A stretch of DNA of 64,000 nt from Nocardioides sp. (GCF_029937575.1 NZ_JAPYPS010000004.1:16624-80623), one strand, 5' to 3'. Shown: positions 23,111 through 31,591, counted from the stretch's first letter. Numbers and translations: made by a program. The notes: generated from the letters alone by a model not told the origin.

Positions 23111-24826
23111 CTATCCCGACGTGGTGCCCGGGGCCAGCCGTGCCAGCCGAGCCGCCAGCCCGTCGCGTCGGTGGGCGTTGCCGTGCAGGCCGACGAAGCG
23201 GTCGCCGTAGACCCACAGCAGCGCGTCGTCCAGGCGTCGTACGGCGCCGGCCGGGTGGCGGTAGTCCATCCGCTGGGTGACCAGCGCCTCGTCGACGGGC
23301 CGCAGGACGTCGCCCAGCTCGGCGAGCGAGGTGATGCCGAGCTCGAGGAGGAGACCGGAGATCCACCCGTAGTGCTCGGTGCGGGACCAGCCGGCCTCGG
23401 AGTACTGCCCGGCCAGGAAGGCGGCGAGCTCGCGCGGGTCGATGCGGGGGTCGTCGTCGGCGCCGGCCTGCACCTCGGGCGCGACCCCGCGCAGCCGCTC
23501 GCGGATCTGGGAGAACTCCCGGTCGGCGAGCTCGAGCAGCCCGGCGGCCAGCGCAAAGCGACGGTCGAACTCGCGGGCGTGCTCGGCCGGGACCGTGCCC
23601 TTGTAGCGGATGTCGTGCTCGAACTCCGCCCACGCGTGCTGCAGCACCGTGCGGACCTGGACCTGCGCCGCCCGGCCGCCGAGGTGCGCGAAGTCGGGGT
23701 GCGACTCGCGCGCGGCGTCCAGGGCGATCATCAGGTGCCGGCTGGCGTAGCCGAAGCGCCCCTCGTCGGCCGTCTCCTGCCCCATGTCGCGGTCATCCTG
23801 CACGATCACCTGCTCGCCGAGCAGGTCGGCGACCGCGTCCACGTCGTCCTCGACGTAGGTGATCACCCGCACGCCGAGCTGGTCGGTGATCTGGCGCAGC
23901 GGGTCGGAGTAGGCAGGCACTCCGGCGAGCATCCGCGCCGCCTTCTCGGCGAAGGAGGCCACGCCCTTGGTCCGACCCGTCACCGACAGGTAGTTGATGC
24001 CCGCCTCGTCGAGGATCCCCCGCACCAGCGCAACCGCCTCCGCACCAGCGCGGGTCAGGTCGTCGTGCGTCGCGGCGTATGTCTGCACGGCCTCACGCAC
24101 GACGTCGGTGCGCGTCGGTGACGTGCCCAGGGTGGGGGTCACGATGTAGCCGCTGTCGAGGTCGCCGTACGTCGTGACCAGGTCGGGCGTGCGGTCGGCG
24201 ACGAACCCGACGTAGGCGCACACGACCGCGTCCACCTGGTCCTCGACGACCCGCAGCTCGGACTTGCGCGTGGCCTTCTCGACCTGCGAGCGCAGCCCGG
24301 CCCAGGTCTCGTCGGTGACCACGATCTGCTCGACGTGGCTCATCAGCCGCAGCAGCTCGGCGCGCAGGAGGTCGAGGTCGCGGCCGGGCTTGTTCTTGTA
24401 CTTGAGGATCGTGTCCAGCCCGAAGAGCACCACGGACGCGGCGTGCGGGTAGACCTCGATCGCCCGGCGGGCCCGACCCGAGCGCGGGTCGATGTCGAGG
24501 CCGAGCCGCTTGGCGACCCGAGCACCGCGGCTGCCGTTGGCGAACTCGCGCTTGCCGGTGTTGGTGGGATGGGTGCCGGCGTCGAAGCGCCGGAAGTCCT
24601 TGCTCAGCGCCTTCTCGGCCGGCCGCGACCCGGTGGCGTTCTTGACGACCAGCGGCGCGTCGATCGCGACGAGGCAGTCTCCGGCGACGTACGCCGCCAG
24701 CTCGGCGTCGATGTCGTCGTCGGTGCGCACCGCGCTGACGTGCAGCAGTCGGGCGTGCTCGTCGACGACGGCGAGCCCGGTGGGCTGCTTCTCGCCCCAG
24801 GCGAGGTCGACTCCGACGTAGTGCAT
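23111..24826 (-). CDS. DUF429 - RelA/SpoT nucleotidyltransferase fusion protein
   Basis: 571 aa in three parts. Residues 1-230 are DUF429 (YVGVDLAWG, CLVAIDAPLVV, DQVDAVVCAYVGF), an RNase H-like fold predicted to be a nuclease. Residues about 250-420 are a RelA/SpoT synthetase domain: VTGRTKGVASFAEK (R285, K287, K295), ITDQLGVRVI (D315), RFGYASRHLMI (Y360, H364), VQVRTVLQHAWAEFEHDIRYK. The last 150 residues are helical and unassigned. In (p)ppGpp synthetases the position before VQVRT is the catalytic Glu of E-h-Q-h-R-T; here it is Gln388. It may be a toxic-SAS-like tRNA or nucleotide modifier, a regulator, or an inactive synthetase. AGGAGC precedes the ATG. Confidence 0.88.
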   Translation of the reverse strand: MHYVGVDLAWGEKQPTGLAVVDEHARLLHVSAVRTDDDIDAELAAYVAGDCLVAIDAPLVVKNATGSRPAEKALSKDFRRFDAGTHPTNTGKREFANGSRGARVAKRLGLDIDPRSGRARRAIEVYPHAASVVLFGLDTILKYKNKPGRDLDLLRAELLRLMSHVEQIVVTDETWAGLRSQVEKATRKSELRVVEDQVDAVVCAYVGFVADRTPDLVTTYGDLDSGYIVTPTLGTSPTRTDVVREAVQTYAATHDDLTRAGAEAVALVRGILDEAGINYLSVTGRTKGVASFAEKAARMLAGVPAYSDPLRQITDQLGVRVITYVEDDVDAVADLLGEQVIVQDDRDMGQETADEGRFGYASRHLMIALDAARESHPDFAHLGGRAAQVQVRTVLQHAWAEFEHDIRYKGTVPAEHAREFDRRFALAAGLLELADREFSQIRERLRGVAPEVQAGADDDPRIDPRELAAFLAGQYSEAGWSRTEHYGWISGLLLELGITSLAELGDVLRPVDEALVTQRMDYRHPAGAVRRLDDALLWVYGDRFVGLHGNAHRRDGLAARLARLAPGTTSG

Positions 24827-24887
24827 GCTCCTACCCTGCCGTATGCCGCCGATGCTCCGCCGACGCGGCGCTCCCGGGTCCGGCGTC

Positions 24888-26282
24888 TCACCCCCGGGTG
24901 AGGGTGACGCGGTCGATGACGGTGCCGTCGGTGGCCAGGGCGGTGAGCTTCATCTTCGCCGGGCGGTCGCCGCGTCGCGGGACGACGTCGACGAAGCCGA
25001 TGGAGTGCTGGTTGTCGGTGACCGCCGACCAGAGCGTGGTCTCGGGGACGCGGATCCCGCCGTCCATGGTCACGTAGGACAGCGGCGACCCGCTGGTCGG
25101 GTAGACCGCCTGGCCGGCTCCGCCGGCGGTGAGGTACGTCGTGCCCTTGCGCGAGTCGACGACGGCGCCGCGGCGTGCCTCGACGACCGGGTCACCGGCG
25201 CGCAGCGGGTGGGTGCGTTCGTAGCAGTGGTTGTGGCCGTTGACGACGAGGTCGACGGAGTACCGGTCGAAGAGCGGCTCCCACCGCGTCCGGTTGCCGC
25301 CGTCGGAGGCGTGCACGAGGTTGGTGCAGTACATGCAGTTGTGGAAGCCGACCACGATGAAGTCGATGTCGTCGCGCTTGCGCAGCCGCTTGAGCCTCCG
25401 CTCGAGCCACGCGTCCTGCTTGGCTCCGAGGTAGCCCTCGTTGCGCGCGATCTCGAAGGACGCGTCGTTGCCGTCGAGCGCGATGAAGGCGACGTTGCCG
25501 TAGACGAAGGAGTAGGTGACCGGCGCGCCCTTGACCCCGTTGCGCGGGTTGCGGAAGCGGTCGAGGTAGCCGGCGTACCCCAGCTCGCCGTTGCCCGTCT
25601 CCATCTCGTGGTTGCCGACCGTGGTCATCCACGGCACCCGCGAGGCGCTCGACTCGATCTGGCGCAGCCACCGGTCCCACGTGCGGAAGTCCTGGGTGTC
25701 GGCCCCGCCGATGCCGGTGCCGCCGCTGGAGTCGGCGTAGCAGAGGTCGCCCACCACGAAGGACAGGTCGGGCTTCATGGCGTCGATGAGCTTCACGTGC
25801 GCGGCTGCGGCAGCGTTGACGCCCATGTCACCGAAGGCGGCGAAGCGGAACCGCTCCGCCGCGGCCGGCGCGGTGGTGAAGGTGCCGGTGGTCGCCCCGG
25901 CGCCGCGGTGGGTGATCCGGTAGCGGTAGCGCGTGCCCGGCTCGAGACCCTCGACCTTGCCGTGGTGGTAGACGGTCCGCAGGTCCTTGGTGGGGCGGCT
26001 GTTGACCGGTACCCGCTGGCCCAGGCCGCGGTCGGGCCCGATCTCCAGGCGCGGCCGGTCGACCGAGCGCGGCGTGGACCACGACACCGTCATCGCGGTG
26101 CGCGCGTCGTCGCCGTACACGAGGTGGACGCCGCTCGCCCGGGCCGCCGCGGCCGCCGGCGGCACCCACAGCATCGGTGAGGCCGCGGCGAGCACCCCGG
26201 CTCCCGCGCCGCCGGCCAGGAGGTGGCGACGGCTGGTGGCGGGAGGCGCAACGGGCACGGGGGCCGCGGGGTGGTCGGTCAC
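24888..26282 (-). CDS. Secreted purple acid phosphatase-like metallophosphoesterase
   Basis: 464 aa. A Tat-like signal (SRRHLLAGGAGAGVLAAA) implies folded export. A fibronectin-III-like PAP N-domain (AMTVSWSTPRSV, GLEPGTRYRYRI) is followed by the calcineurin-like catalytic domain with the five metal motifs GDMG, GDLCYAD, GNHE, VVGFH and GHNHCYERT. It hydrolyses phosphomonoesters outside the membrane, with a dinuclear metal centre. GTG start at 26282. Downstream of psuG on the same strand (45-bp gap). Confidence 0.92.
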   Translation of the reverse strand: MTDHPAAPVPVAPPATSRRHLLAGGAGAGVLAAASPMLWVPPAAAAARASGVHLVYGDDARTAMTVSWSTPRSVDRPRLEIGPDRGLGQRVPVNSRPTKDLRTVYHHGKVEGLEPGTRYRYRITHRGAGATTGTFTTAPAAAERFRFAAFGDMGVNAAAAAHVKLIDAMKPDLSFVVGDLCYADSSGGTGIGGADTQDFRTWDRWLRQIESSASRVPWMTTVGNHEMETGNGELGYAGYLDRFRNPRNGVKGAPVTYSFVYGNVAFIALDGNDASFEIARNEGYLGAKQDAWLERRLKRLRKRDDIDFIVVGFHNCMYCTNLVHASDGGNRTRWEPLFDRYSVDLVVNGHNHCYERTHPLRAGDPVVEARRGAVVDSRKGTTYLTAGGAGQAVYPTSGSPLSYVTMDGGIRVPETTLWSAVTDNQHSIGFVDVVPRRGDRPAKMKLTALATDGTVIDRVTLTRG

Positions 26283-26307
26283 GCGGGGCAGGGTGACAGC
26301 GCTAGGT

Positions 26308-26327
26308 GGACGGGAGTTGAACCCGCC
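26308..26327 (-). other. tRNA T-arm-like hairpin after psuG
   Basis: On the minus strand GGCGGG-TTCAACT-CCCGTC has the exact shape of a tRNA T-stem/loop and follows the psuG stop directly, with CCACC behind it. No anticodon or D arm exists upstream because that sequence is psuG coding. It is either a tRNA-derived scar or a chance terminator hairpin. Confidence 0.35.
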
Positions 26328-27281
26328 TCAACGGGCGTGGGCGACCGCGATCGCGGCACCGAAGCGGGCGTTGTCGCGCACGAGCGCGATGTTGGCGACC
26401 AGGCTGGCACCGTCGGTGAGCTCGACGATCCGCTTGAGAAGGTACGGCGTGACGTCCTTGCCGCCGATACCGAGGGCGTCCAGGTCGGCCAGCGCCTGGT
26501 CGATGACGGCGCCGATGCGGCCCGCCGAGATCTCGTCGGCGACCGGGATCGGGTTGGCCACCACGATCCCCGAGGTGAGCCCGAGCGTCCGTGCAGCCGT
26601 CATCACCGCGGCGACCTCCGCGGCCGAGTCGATGCGCGCGGGGGCGGCGTACCCGCTGCTGCGCGAGTAGAACGACGGGAACTCGTCGGAGCCGTGCACC
26701 AGCACGGGCACGCTGTTGGTCTCCAGCAGCTCCAGGGTCAGGCCGATGTCGAGGATGCTCTTCACTCCGGCGCTCACGACGGTGACCGGCGTGGTCGCCA
26801 GCTCGCCGAGGTCGGCGGAGACGTCGAAGCTCTCGGCGGCGCCACGGTGGACACCGCCCAGTCCACCCGTCACGAAGACGTCGATGCCCGCGAGCGCCGC
26901 CAGCCGCATCGTCGCGGCGACCGTGGTCGCGCCGTGGGTGCCGCGTGCCACGACGTACGGCAGGTCACGCACGCTGACCTTGGAGACGTTCGCGTCGCTG
27001 GCGAGGAGCTCGAGGTCGTCGGGGGACAGCCCGATCCGGGGTATCCCGCCGAGCACCGCGATCGTCGCCGGCACCGCACCGGCCTCGCGCACGATGGCCT
27101 CGACCTCGAGCGCCATCGCCACGTTGTCGGGGTAGGGCATGCCGTGGCTGATGATCGTGCTCTCCAGCGCGACGACCGGGCGGCCGGCGGCGAGCGCCGC
27201 GGCGACCTCGTCGGTCACGGCGAGTCCGGCAGGTCCGGCAGGTCCGGCCGGTCCAGCTGGTCCGGTTGATGGGGTGGTCAC
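26328..27281 (-). CDS. psuG: Pseudouridine-5'-phosphate glycosidase
   Basis: 317 aa. PsuG/IndA family: ALESTIISHGMPYPDN near residue 30, the GTHGATTVAATMRLA segment, VFVTGGLGGVHRGAAESFDVSADL, and SAGVKSILDIGLTLELLET. It cleaves or forms the C-glycosidic bond of pseudouridine 5'-phosphate to give uracil and ribose 5-phosphate, with Mn2+. The N-terminus is a GPAG tandem repeat (codon-level TCCGGC repeats), probably disordered. The start overlaps the upstream kinase stop by 4 nt (ATGA), so the two are coupled in a pseudouridine-salvage operon. Confidence 0.93.
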   Translation of the reverse strand: MTTPSTGPAGPAGPAGPAGLAVTDEVAAALAAGRPVVALESTIISHGMPYPDNVAMALEVEAIVREAGAVPATIAVLGGIPRIGLSPDDLELLASDANVSKVSVRDLPYVVARGTHGATTVAATMRLAALAGIDVFVTGGLGGVHRGAAESFDVSADLGELATTPVTVVSAGVKSILDIGLTLELLETNSVPVLVHGSDEFPSFYSRSSGYAAPARIDSAAEVAAVMTAARTLGLTSGIVVANPIPVADEISAGRIGAVIDQALADLDALGIGGKDVTPYLLKRIVELTDGASLVANIALVRDNARFGAAIAVAHAR

Positions 27282-28201
27282 AGCAGGCTCCGGACGTTGG
27301 CATCGGTGAGGTCGGGACGGACAGTATGGCGACTGCCCACGGTCAGGGCGGCAGCCGCATGCCCGTAGCGGGCGGCCTCGGCGGGCGTCGAACCGGTGAG
27401 CACGGCGTGGCAGTACGCCGCCAGCATCGCGTCGCCGGCACCGGTGACGTCCTGCACCGCGGCCGGGAGAGAGGTCAGCTCGACGCTCGCCTCCCGGGTG
27501 CGCAGGAGCGAGCCCGCAGCTCCCGCCCGCTCCCAGAGCACAGCTACTCCGCGATCGAGCAGTGAGGCTCCGTCGAGAGCCAGCGCCTCCAGCTCCGTCG
27601 AGCCGGCCGAGAGCAGTGCGAGCGGACGTCCGTCGCCCAGCAGGTGCCCGATGGCAGCGGCCTTGGGCACGCTGACGGGATCGAGCACCACCCCCACGCC
27701 GGCCGTCACGGCCGACTCCCAGGCGGCGACGAGCACCTCGGTCGACAGGTTGCCGTCCAGCACCACCAGGTCGGCCGCGGCGATCGCGTCGCCGGCGAGC
27801 TGCACGTCGGCCTCGCCGAGGGAGGCGGTCGCCGCCATGTCCGACACGGCCGAGACCAGCTCGCCGTCGGCGTCCAGCAGGGCGACGTACGTGCCCGTGG
27901 GGGTGAGCCCCCGGCGCACGAGCTCGATGTCGACGCCCGCATCACCGGTGGCCTCGAGCACCAGGTCGCCGTGGAAGTCGGAGCCGACCACGCTCACCAG
28001 CGAGACCGTGGTGCCGAGGCGGGCGAGGTTCTCGGCGATGTTGCGGCCCACCCCGCCCGCCGTGACGGTCACCTCGCCCGGGTTGCTCGTCGCGGGCAGT
28101 GCCGTGGCCCGTGGCCTGGCGAGGACGTCGACGTTGGACCCGCCGATCACGACCACCCTCGCAGCGGCGGTCGCTCCCGCCACGCCTGTCGCACCGACCA
28201 C
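27278..28201 (-). CDS. psuK: PfkB-family sugar/nucleoside kinase (probable pseudouridine kinase)
   Basis: 307 aa ribokinase-fold kinase. VVIGGSNVDVLARP (PfkB start), GGVGRNIAENLARLG, and the C-terminal signature DVTGAGDAMLAAYCHAVL with the anion hole and catalytic Asp. The identity as PsuK rests on coupling to psuG; PsuK phosphorylates pseudouridine to the PsuG substrate. I moved the start to the GTG at 28201 because TATCCT lies exactly 6 nt upstream; the longer ORF start lacks any signal. Confidence 0.88.
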   Translation of the reverse strand: MVGATGVAGATAAARVVVIGGSNVDVLARPRATALPATSNPGEVTVTAGGVGRNIAENLARLGTTVSLVSVVGSDFHGDLVLEATGDAGVDIELVRRGLTPTGTYVALLDADGELVSAVSDMAATASLGEADVQLAGDAIAAADLVVLDGNLSTEVLVAAWESAVTAGVGVVLDPVSVPKAAAIGHLLGDGRPLALLSAGSTELEALALDGASLLDRGVAVLWERAGAAGSLLRTREASVELTSLPAAVQDVTGAGDAMLAAYCHAVLTGSTPAEAARYGHAAAALTVGSRHTVRPDLTDANVRSLL

Positions 28202-28207
28202 CCCGTC

Positions 28208-28213
28208 AGGATA
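28208..28213 (-). promoter_or_regulatory. Leaderless -10 box of psuK
   Basis: TATCCT on the minus strand, 6 nt before the GTG at 28201. Confidence 0.45.
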
Positions 28214-28356
28214 TCGGGAGTCCGATCCACGTCGGATGTCGCGATGAATTCGGTTGTCGGCGGTGGTCCCTACTCTGCAACAGTGACCGCACGACCCACG
28301 ACGTCCTCGATCCGCCACGCACTCACCGACGGGGATCGCTCACGGAAGGAAGCCGC

Positions 28357-29346
28357 ATGCCCGACATGATCCAGGCCACTGGCCTGGTCAAGCGCTACAA
28401 GGAGGTCGAGGCCCTGGGTGGGCTCGACCTCGCCGTGCCGGAGGGCAAGGTGCTGGCGCTGCTGGGCCCCAACGGCGCCGGTAAGACGACCGCCGTGCGC
28501 TGCCTGGCGACCCTGCTCACCCCCGACGAGGGGACCGCCCGGATCGCCGGCGTCGACGTGGTCGCCGACCCGCAGGGCGTGCGCCGCCTGATCGGGCTCT
28601 CGGGGCAGTACGCCGCCGTCGACGAGCACCTGACCGGCTTCGAGAACCTCACCATGGTCGGGCGGCTCTACGGCTTCGACAAGGCCCGCGCGCGACAGCG
28701 CGCCCGCGACCTGCTCGAGCGGTTCGCCCTCTCCGACGCCGGCGACCGACCCTCCAAGACCTACTCCGGTGGCATGCGTCGTCGTCTGGACCTGGCCGGC
28801 GCCCTGGTCGCCGAACCACCCGTCCTGATCCTCGACGAGCCGACCACGGGGCTCGACGTCCGCAGCCGTCAGCAGATGTGGGACGTCATCCGAGAGCTGG
28901 TCTCCTCGGGCGCGACCCTGCTGCTGACGACGCAGTACCTCGAGGAGGCCGACAAGCTCGCCGACGACATCGTCGTGATCGACCACGGCAAGGCGATCGC
29001 GCGCGGCACCGCCGACGAGCTGAAGTCCCAGACCGGGGGCGAGCGGGTCGAGGTCGTGCTCGCCGACAGCAGCCAGGTCGAGGCGGCCGAGCGTGCCCTC
29101 GCGGCCGTCGCCCTGGGCGACGTCCAGGTCGAGGAGCGCACGCTCACCGCCGCCGTGACCGGCGGGGCCGGGGCCCTGCACGCCGTCCTCGGAGACCTGC
29201 AGCGCGACGAGGTCCGAGTGCTCGACATCGGGTTGCGGCGCCCCACCCTCGACGACGTGTTCCTCTCCCTCACCGGTCGCGCCACCGAGCCGGATGACGC
29301 CGCCACCGACCCGACCGACTCCCACGCCACCGAGGTGTCCGCATGA
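28357..29346 (+). CDS. ABC transporter ATP-binding protein, DrrA family
   Basis: 329 aa. Walker A GPNGAGKTTAV near residue 40, the signature KTYSGGMRRRLDLAGALV, Walker B PPVLILDEPTTGLD, and a C-terminal DrrA-type domain (RRPTLDDVFLSLTGR). Works with the following permease to export drugs or lipids. The start is the ATG at 28357, behind GGAAGGA; the upstream ORF extension overlaps the psuK promoter region and is rejected. The stop overlaps the permease start by 4 nt. Confidence 0.93.
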   Translation: MPDMIQATGLVKRYKEVEALGGLDLAVPEGKVLALLGPNGAGKTTAVRCLATLLTPDEGTARIAGVDVVADPQGVRRLIGLSGQYAAVDEHLTGFENLTMVGRLYGFDKARARQRARDLLERFALSDAGDRPSKTYSGGMRRRLDLAGALVAEPPVLILDEPTTGLDVRSRQQMWDVIRELVSSGATLLLTTQYLEEADKLADDIVVIDHGKAIARGTADELKSQTGGERVEVVLADSSQVEAAERALAAVALGDVQVEERTLTAAVTGGAGALHAVLGDLQRDEVRVLDIGLRRPTLDDVFLSLTGRATEPDDAATDPTDSHATEVSA

Positions 29347-30230
29347 CCGACCAGACCACTCGCGCCACCGCCGCCGACCCCGCGGAGTCCGCCGGTGCCC
29401 GCAGCGCGGGCGGCCCCGTCCCCCGGGGTGCCGTCAGCCAGGCGCTCACCGACGGCTGGGTCGTGGCCCAGCGCAACCTGATCAAGATCAAGCGGGTGCC
29501 CGAGGTCCTCGTCTTCGTGCTGATCAGCCCGATCATGTTCGTGCTGCTGTTCGCCTACGTCTTCGGTGCGGCGATCGACGTCCCCGGAGACATCGACTAC
29601 AAGGAGTTCCTGATCGGCGGGATCTTCGCCCAGACGGTGGTCTTCGGAGCCACCTTCACCGGGGCCGGCCTCGCCGAGGACATGCAGAAGGGCATCATCG
29701 ACCGGTTCCGTTCCCTGCCGATGTCGCGGGCCGCCGTGCTCGTCGGCCGCACGACCTCCGACGTCGTCTACAACGTGCTGTCGCTGGTCATCATGGCGCT
29801 CACCGGTCTCCTGGTCGGCTGGCGCGTGCGTGAGGGCTTCATCGACATGATGGCCGGCTTCCTGCTGCTCCTGCTCTTCGCCTACGCGATCAGCTGGGTG
29901 ATGGCCTTCATCGGCCTGCTCGTGCCGAGCGTGGAGGTCATCAACAACGCCTCCTTCATCGTGATCATGCCGCTGACGTTCGTGTCCAACGCGTTCGTGC
30001 CGCAGGAGAGCTTCGACGGCTTCCTGCGCACGATCGTCGACTGGAACCCCGTCTCCACCCTGACCCAGGCGTGCCGCGAGCTGTTCGGCAACATCGGCCC
30101 GGGGCTGCCCGACCAGTCGGCCTGGCCGATGCAGCACCCCGTGATCTACTCCCTGGGCTGGATCGTGCTGATCCTCGCGGTCTTCGTGCCGCTCTCGGTC
30201 CGCCAGTACGGTCGCGCCACGAGTAAGTGA
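29343..30230 (+). CDS. ABC transporter permease, DrrB family
   Basis: 295 aa ABC-2 permease with six membrane segments. Motifs of the DrrB/DrrC group are visible: VFVLISPIMFVLLFAYVFGAAI, AEDMQKGIIDRFRSLPMSRAAVLVGRT, and FVSNAFVPQESFDGFLRTIVDWNPVSTL. Forms the membrane part of the exporter with the ATPase upstream. Substrate unknown; no biosynthetic cluster adjoins it. Confidence 0.93.
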   Translation: MTDQTTRATAADPAESAGARSAGGPVPRGAVSQALTDGWVVAQRNLIKIKRVPEVLVFVLISPIMFVLLFAYVFGAAIDVPGDIDYKEFLIGGIFAQTVVFGATFTGAGLAEDMQKGIIDRFRSLPMSRAAVLVGRTTSDVVYNVLSLVIMALTGLLVGWRVREGFIDMMAGFLLLLLFAYAISWVMAFIGLLVPSVEVINNASFIVIMPLTFVSNAFVPQESFDGFLRTIVDWNPVSTLTQACRELFGNIGPGLPDQSAWPMQHPVIYSLGWIVLILAVFVPLSVRQYGRATSK

Positions 30231-30264
30231 GCAGCGGGAGGCGACGAAGGAGCCGCCCGCGTGG

Positions 30265-30333
30265 CTCACGAAGGTTGAGCAAGCGACGCGACTGAGCCTG
30301 CGAAGTCGCGCGAGCGCGTCGAAACCCGGTGAG
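30265..30333. repeat. Intergenic inverted repeat (CTCAC...GTGAG type)
   Basis: CTCACGAAGGTT at the left end pairs roughly with AACCCGGTGAG at the right; the interior is rich in GCGACGCG/CGCGCGAGCG. The same outer design and a GTCGAAACC-like end occur in the repeat at 14449-14534. Confidence 0.5.
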
Positions 30334-30406
30334 GTGTCCGCCCACCCCGTCCCCGGCGCGCCGACGGAGAGCCGCAACCCGCGCGTGCGCGCGGAGGTCG
30401 GCTCGC

Positions 30407-30412
30407 TACCGT
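30407..30412 (+). promoter_or_regulatory. Leaderless -10 box of the SodC-like gene
   Basis: TACCGT, 6 nt before the ATG at 30419. Confidence 0.45.
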
Positions 30413-30418
30413 GGAAAC

Positions 30419-30973
30419 ATGCGCCTGCCCCGCCCCGCCGCCACCCTCGCCGCACTCACCCTCGTCCTCGCCACGGCCGCCTGCGGCGACGACGAGACCG
30501 AAACGACGGCAGACGGCATGGACGGCATGGACATGTCGGGCATGGTGCTGAACGACCCCGATGCCACGCCCGCCGACGAGCTCGACGGCGACCTGGAGAC
30601 CGGTGACTTCACGGTGCTCGACACCGCGCCCCCCGGCAGCGACGGGGTCGTCGGAGAGGCGTGGCTGGCCCAGAGCGACGACGGCACCACGGTCACGATC
30701 CGGCTGAGCGGCCTGGCGCCGGACACCGACTACGTCTCGCACCTGCACGCCCAGACGTGCGAGGAGGACAACGGCGGGCCGCACTTCAAGTTCGACCTCG
30801 AGGGCAGTGACGTGCCGCCCAACGAGATCCACCTCGGCTTCACCTCGAGCGCCGACGGCAGTGGAGAGGCCACGATCACCAGCGACGAGCAGGTCGGTGA
30901 CGGCGCCCCGGCGGTCGTGGTCCACCCGGCCGACGCCATGGACAACCGGTTGGCATGCGCCGACTTCTCCTGA
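30419..30973 (+). CDS. Cu/Zn superoxide dismutase-like lipoprotein
   Basis: 184 aa. Lipoprotein signal with lipobox TAAC at about residue 21, then a Met/Asp/Gly-rich stretch (DGMDGMDMSGM). The SodC-type fold is suggested by TDYVSHLHAQTC, GGPHFKFD, NEIHLGF and the C-terminal NRLACADF, which match the positions of the Cu-binding HxH, the Zn loop and the disulfide Cys. The normal metal-loop spacing is divergent, so dismutase activity is uncertain. The start is the ATG at 30419. The gene overlaps the CopC gene by 19 nt, which suggests a shared role in copper handling at the membrane. Confidence 0.78.
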   Translation: MRLPRPAATLAALTLVLATAACGDDETETTADGMDGMDMSGMVLNDPDATPADELDGDLETGDFTVLDTAPPGSDGVVGEAWLAQSDDGTTVTIRLSGLAPDTDYVSHLHAQTCEEDNGGPHFKFDLEGSDVPPNEIHLGFTSSADGSGEATITSDEQVGDGAPAVVVHPADAMDNRLACADFS

Positions 30974-31530
30974 GGGCACTCGCCCTCCTGGCCACGATCC
31001 TGGCCGCGGTCGCGCTGGCCGCCGTGCCGGCCCGCGCGCACGGCGAGCTGGTCGACGGCTCGCCGGGGCCCGGCGACGACGTCGCCGTCGGCACGACAGT
31101 GCTGCGTCTGGAGTTCACGGCGCTCGACACGGGCGGCGCGCCCCTGGTCGCGATGCGCGGCCCGTCGGGCGACCTGCTCCCCGTAGGGCAGGCGACGTAC
31201 GGCGACGAGGGGACGGTCTGTGCTCTCGCATCGCCGTTGGAGGCCGGGGTCCACGAGCTGACGTACTCGGTGATCAGCGACGACGGGGACCGGCAGACGG
31301 GCACCTACTCGTTCGAGGTCTCCGAGGCCGGCTCTCCCTCCGAGCCCGGGACGTGCGCCTCACCCACCCTGGAGGAGCCGGGACCCGAGGACGCTCGGAC
31401 GATCGAGCAGAAGAGCTCGGGCACCCTGCCGGCCGGGGTTCTCTACGGGCTCGGTGGACTCGCAGTGCTGGTCGGAGGGCTCGTGGTGCTGCGGATCCGG
31501 TCGGACCGGCGCCGGCACCCGGCTGCCTGA
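30955..31530 (+). CDS. CopC domain membrane protein
   Basis: 191 aa. Signal peptide ending PARA, then mature N-terminal AHGELVDGSPGPGDDV, where His1 is the conserved copper ligand of CopC/PcoC. A CopC beta-barrel follows (GVHELTYSVISDDGDRQTGTYSFEV), then a C-terminal membrane helix (LYGLGGLAVLVGGLVVL). It binds periplasmic-side copper. Overlaps the SodC-like gene. Confidence 0.87.
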   Translation: MRRLLLRALALLATILAAVALAAVPARAHGELVDGSPGPGDDVAVGTTVLRLEFTALDTGGAPLVAMRGPSGDLLPVGQATYGDEGTVCALASPLEAGVHELTYSVISDDGDRQTGTYSFEVSEAGSPSEPGTCASPTLEEPGPEDARTIEQKSSGTLPAGVLYGLGGLAVLVGGLVVLRIRSDRRRHPAA

Positions 31531-31591
31531 GCCGCCCGGTGCCGCCGACGTCGTACGGCGTGCTCGGCGGAGCCCGCCGGGTGACGCTGGG

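Noticed and set aside
26300-26345. Complete tRNA gene
   Set aside because: Only a T-arm-like hairpin exists; the sequence that would hold the anticodon and D arms codes for the PsuG C-terminus.
27227-27270. TCCGGC tandem repeat as a regulatory element
   Set aside because: It encodes the GPAGPAG N-terminus of PsuG in frame and looks like a low-complexity coding repeat.
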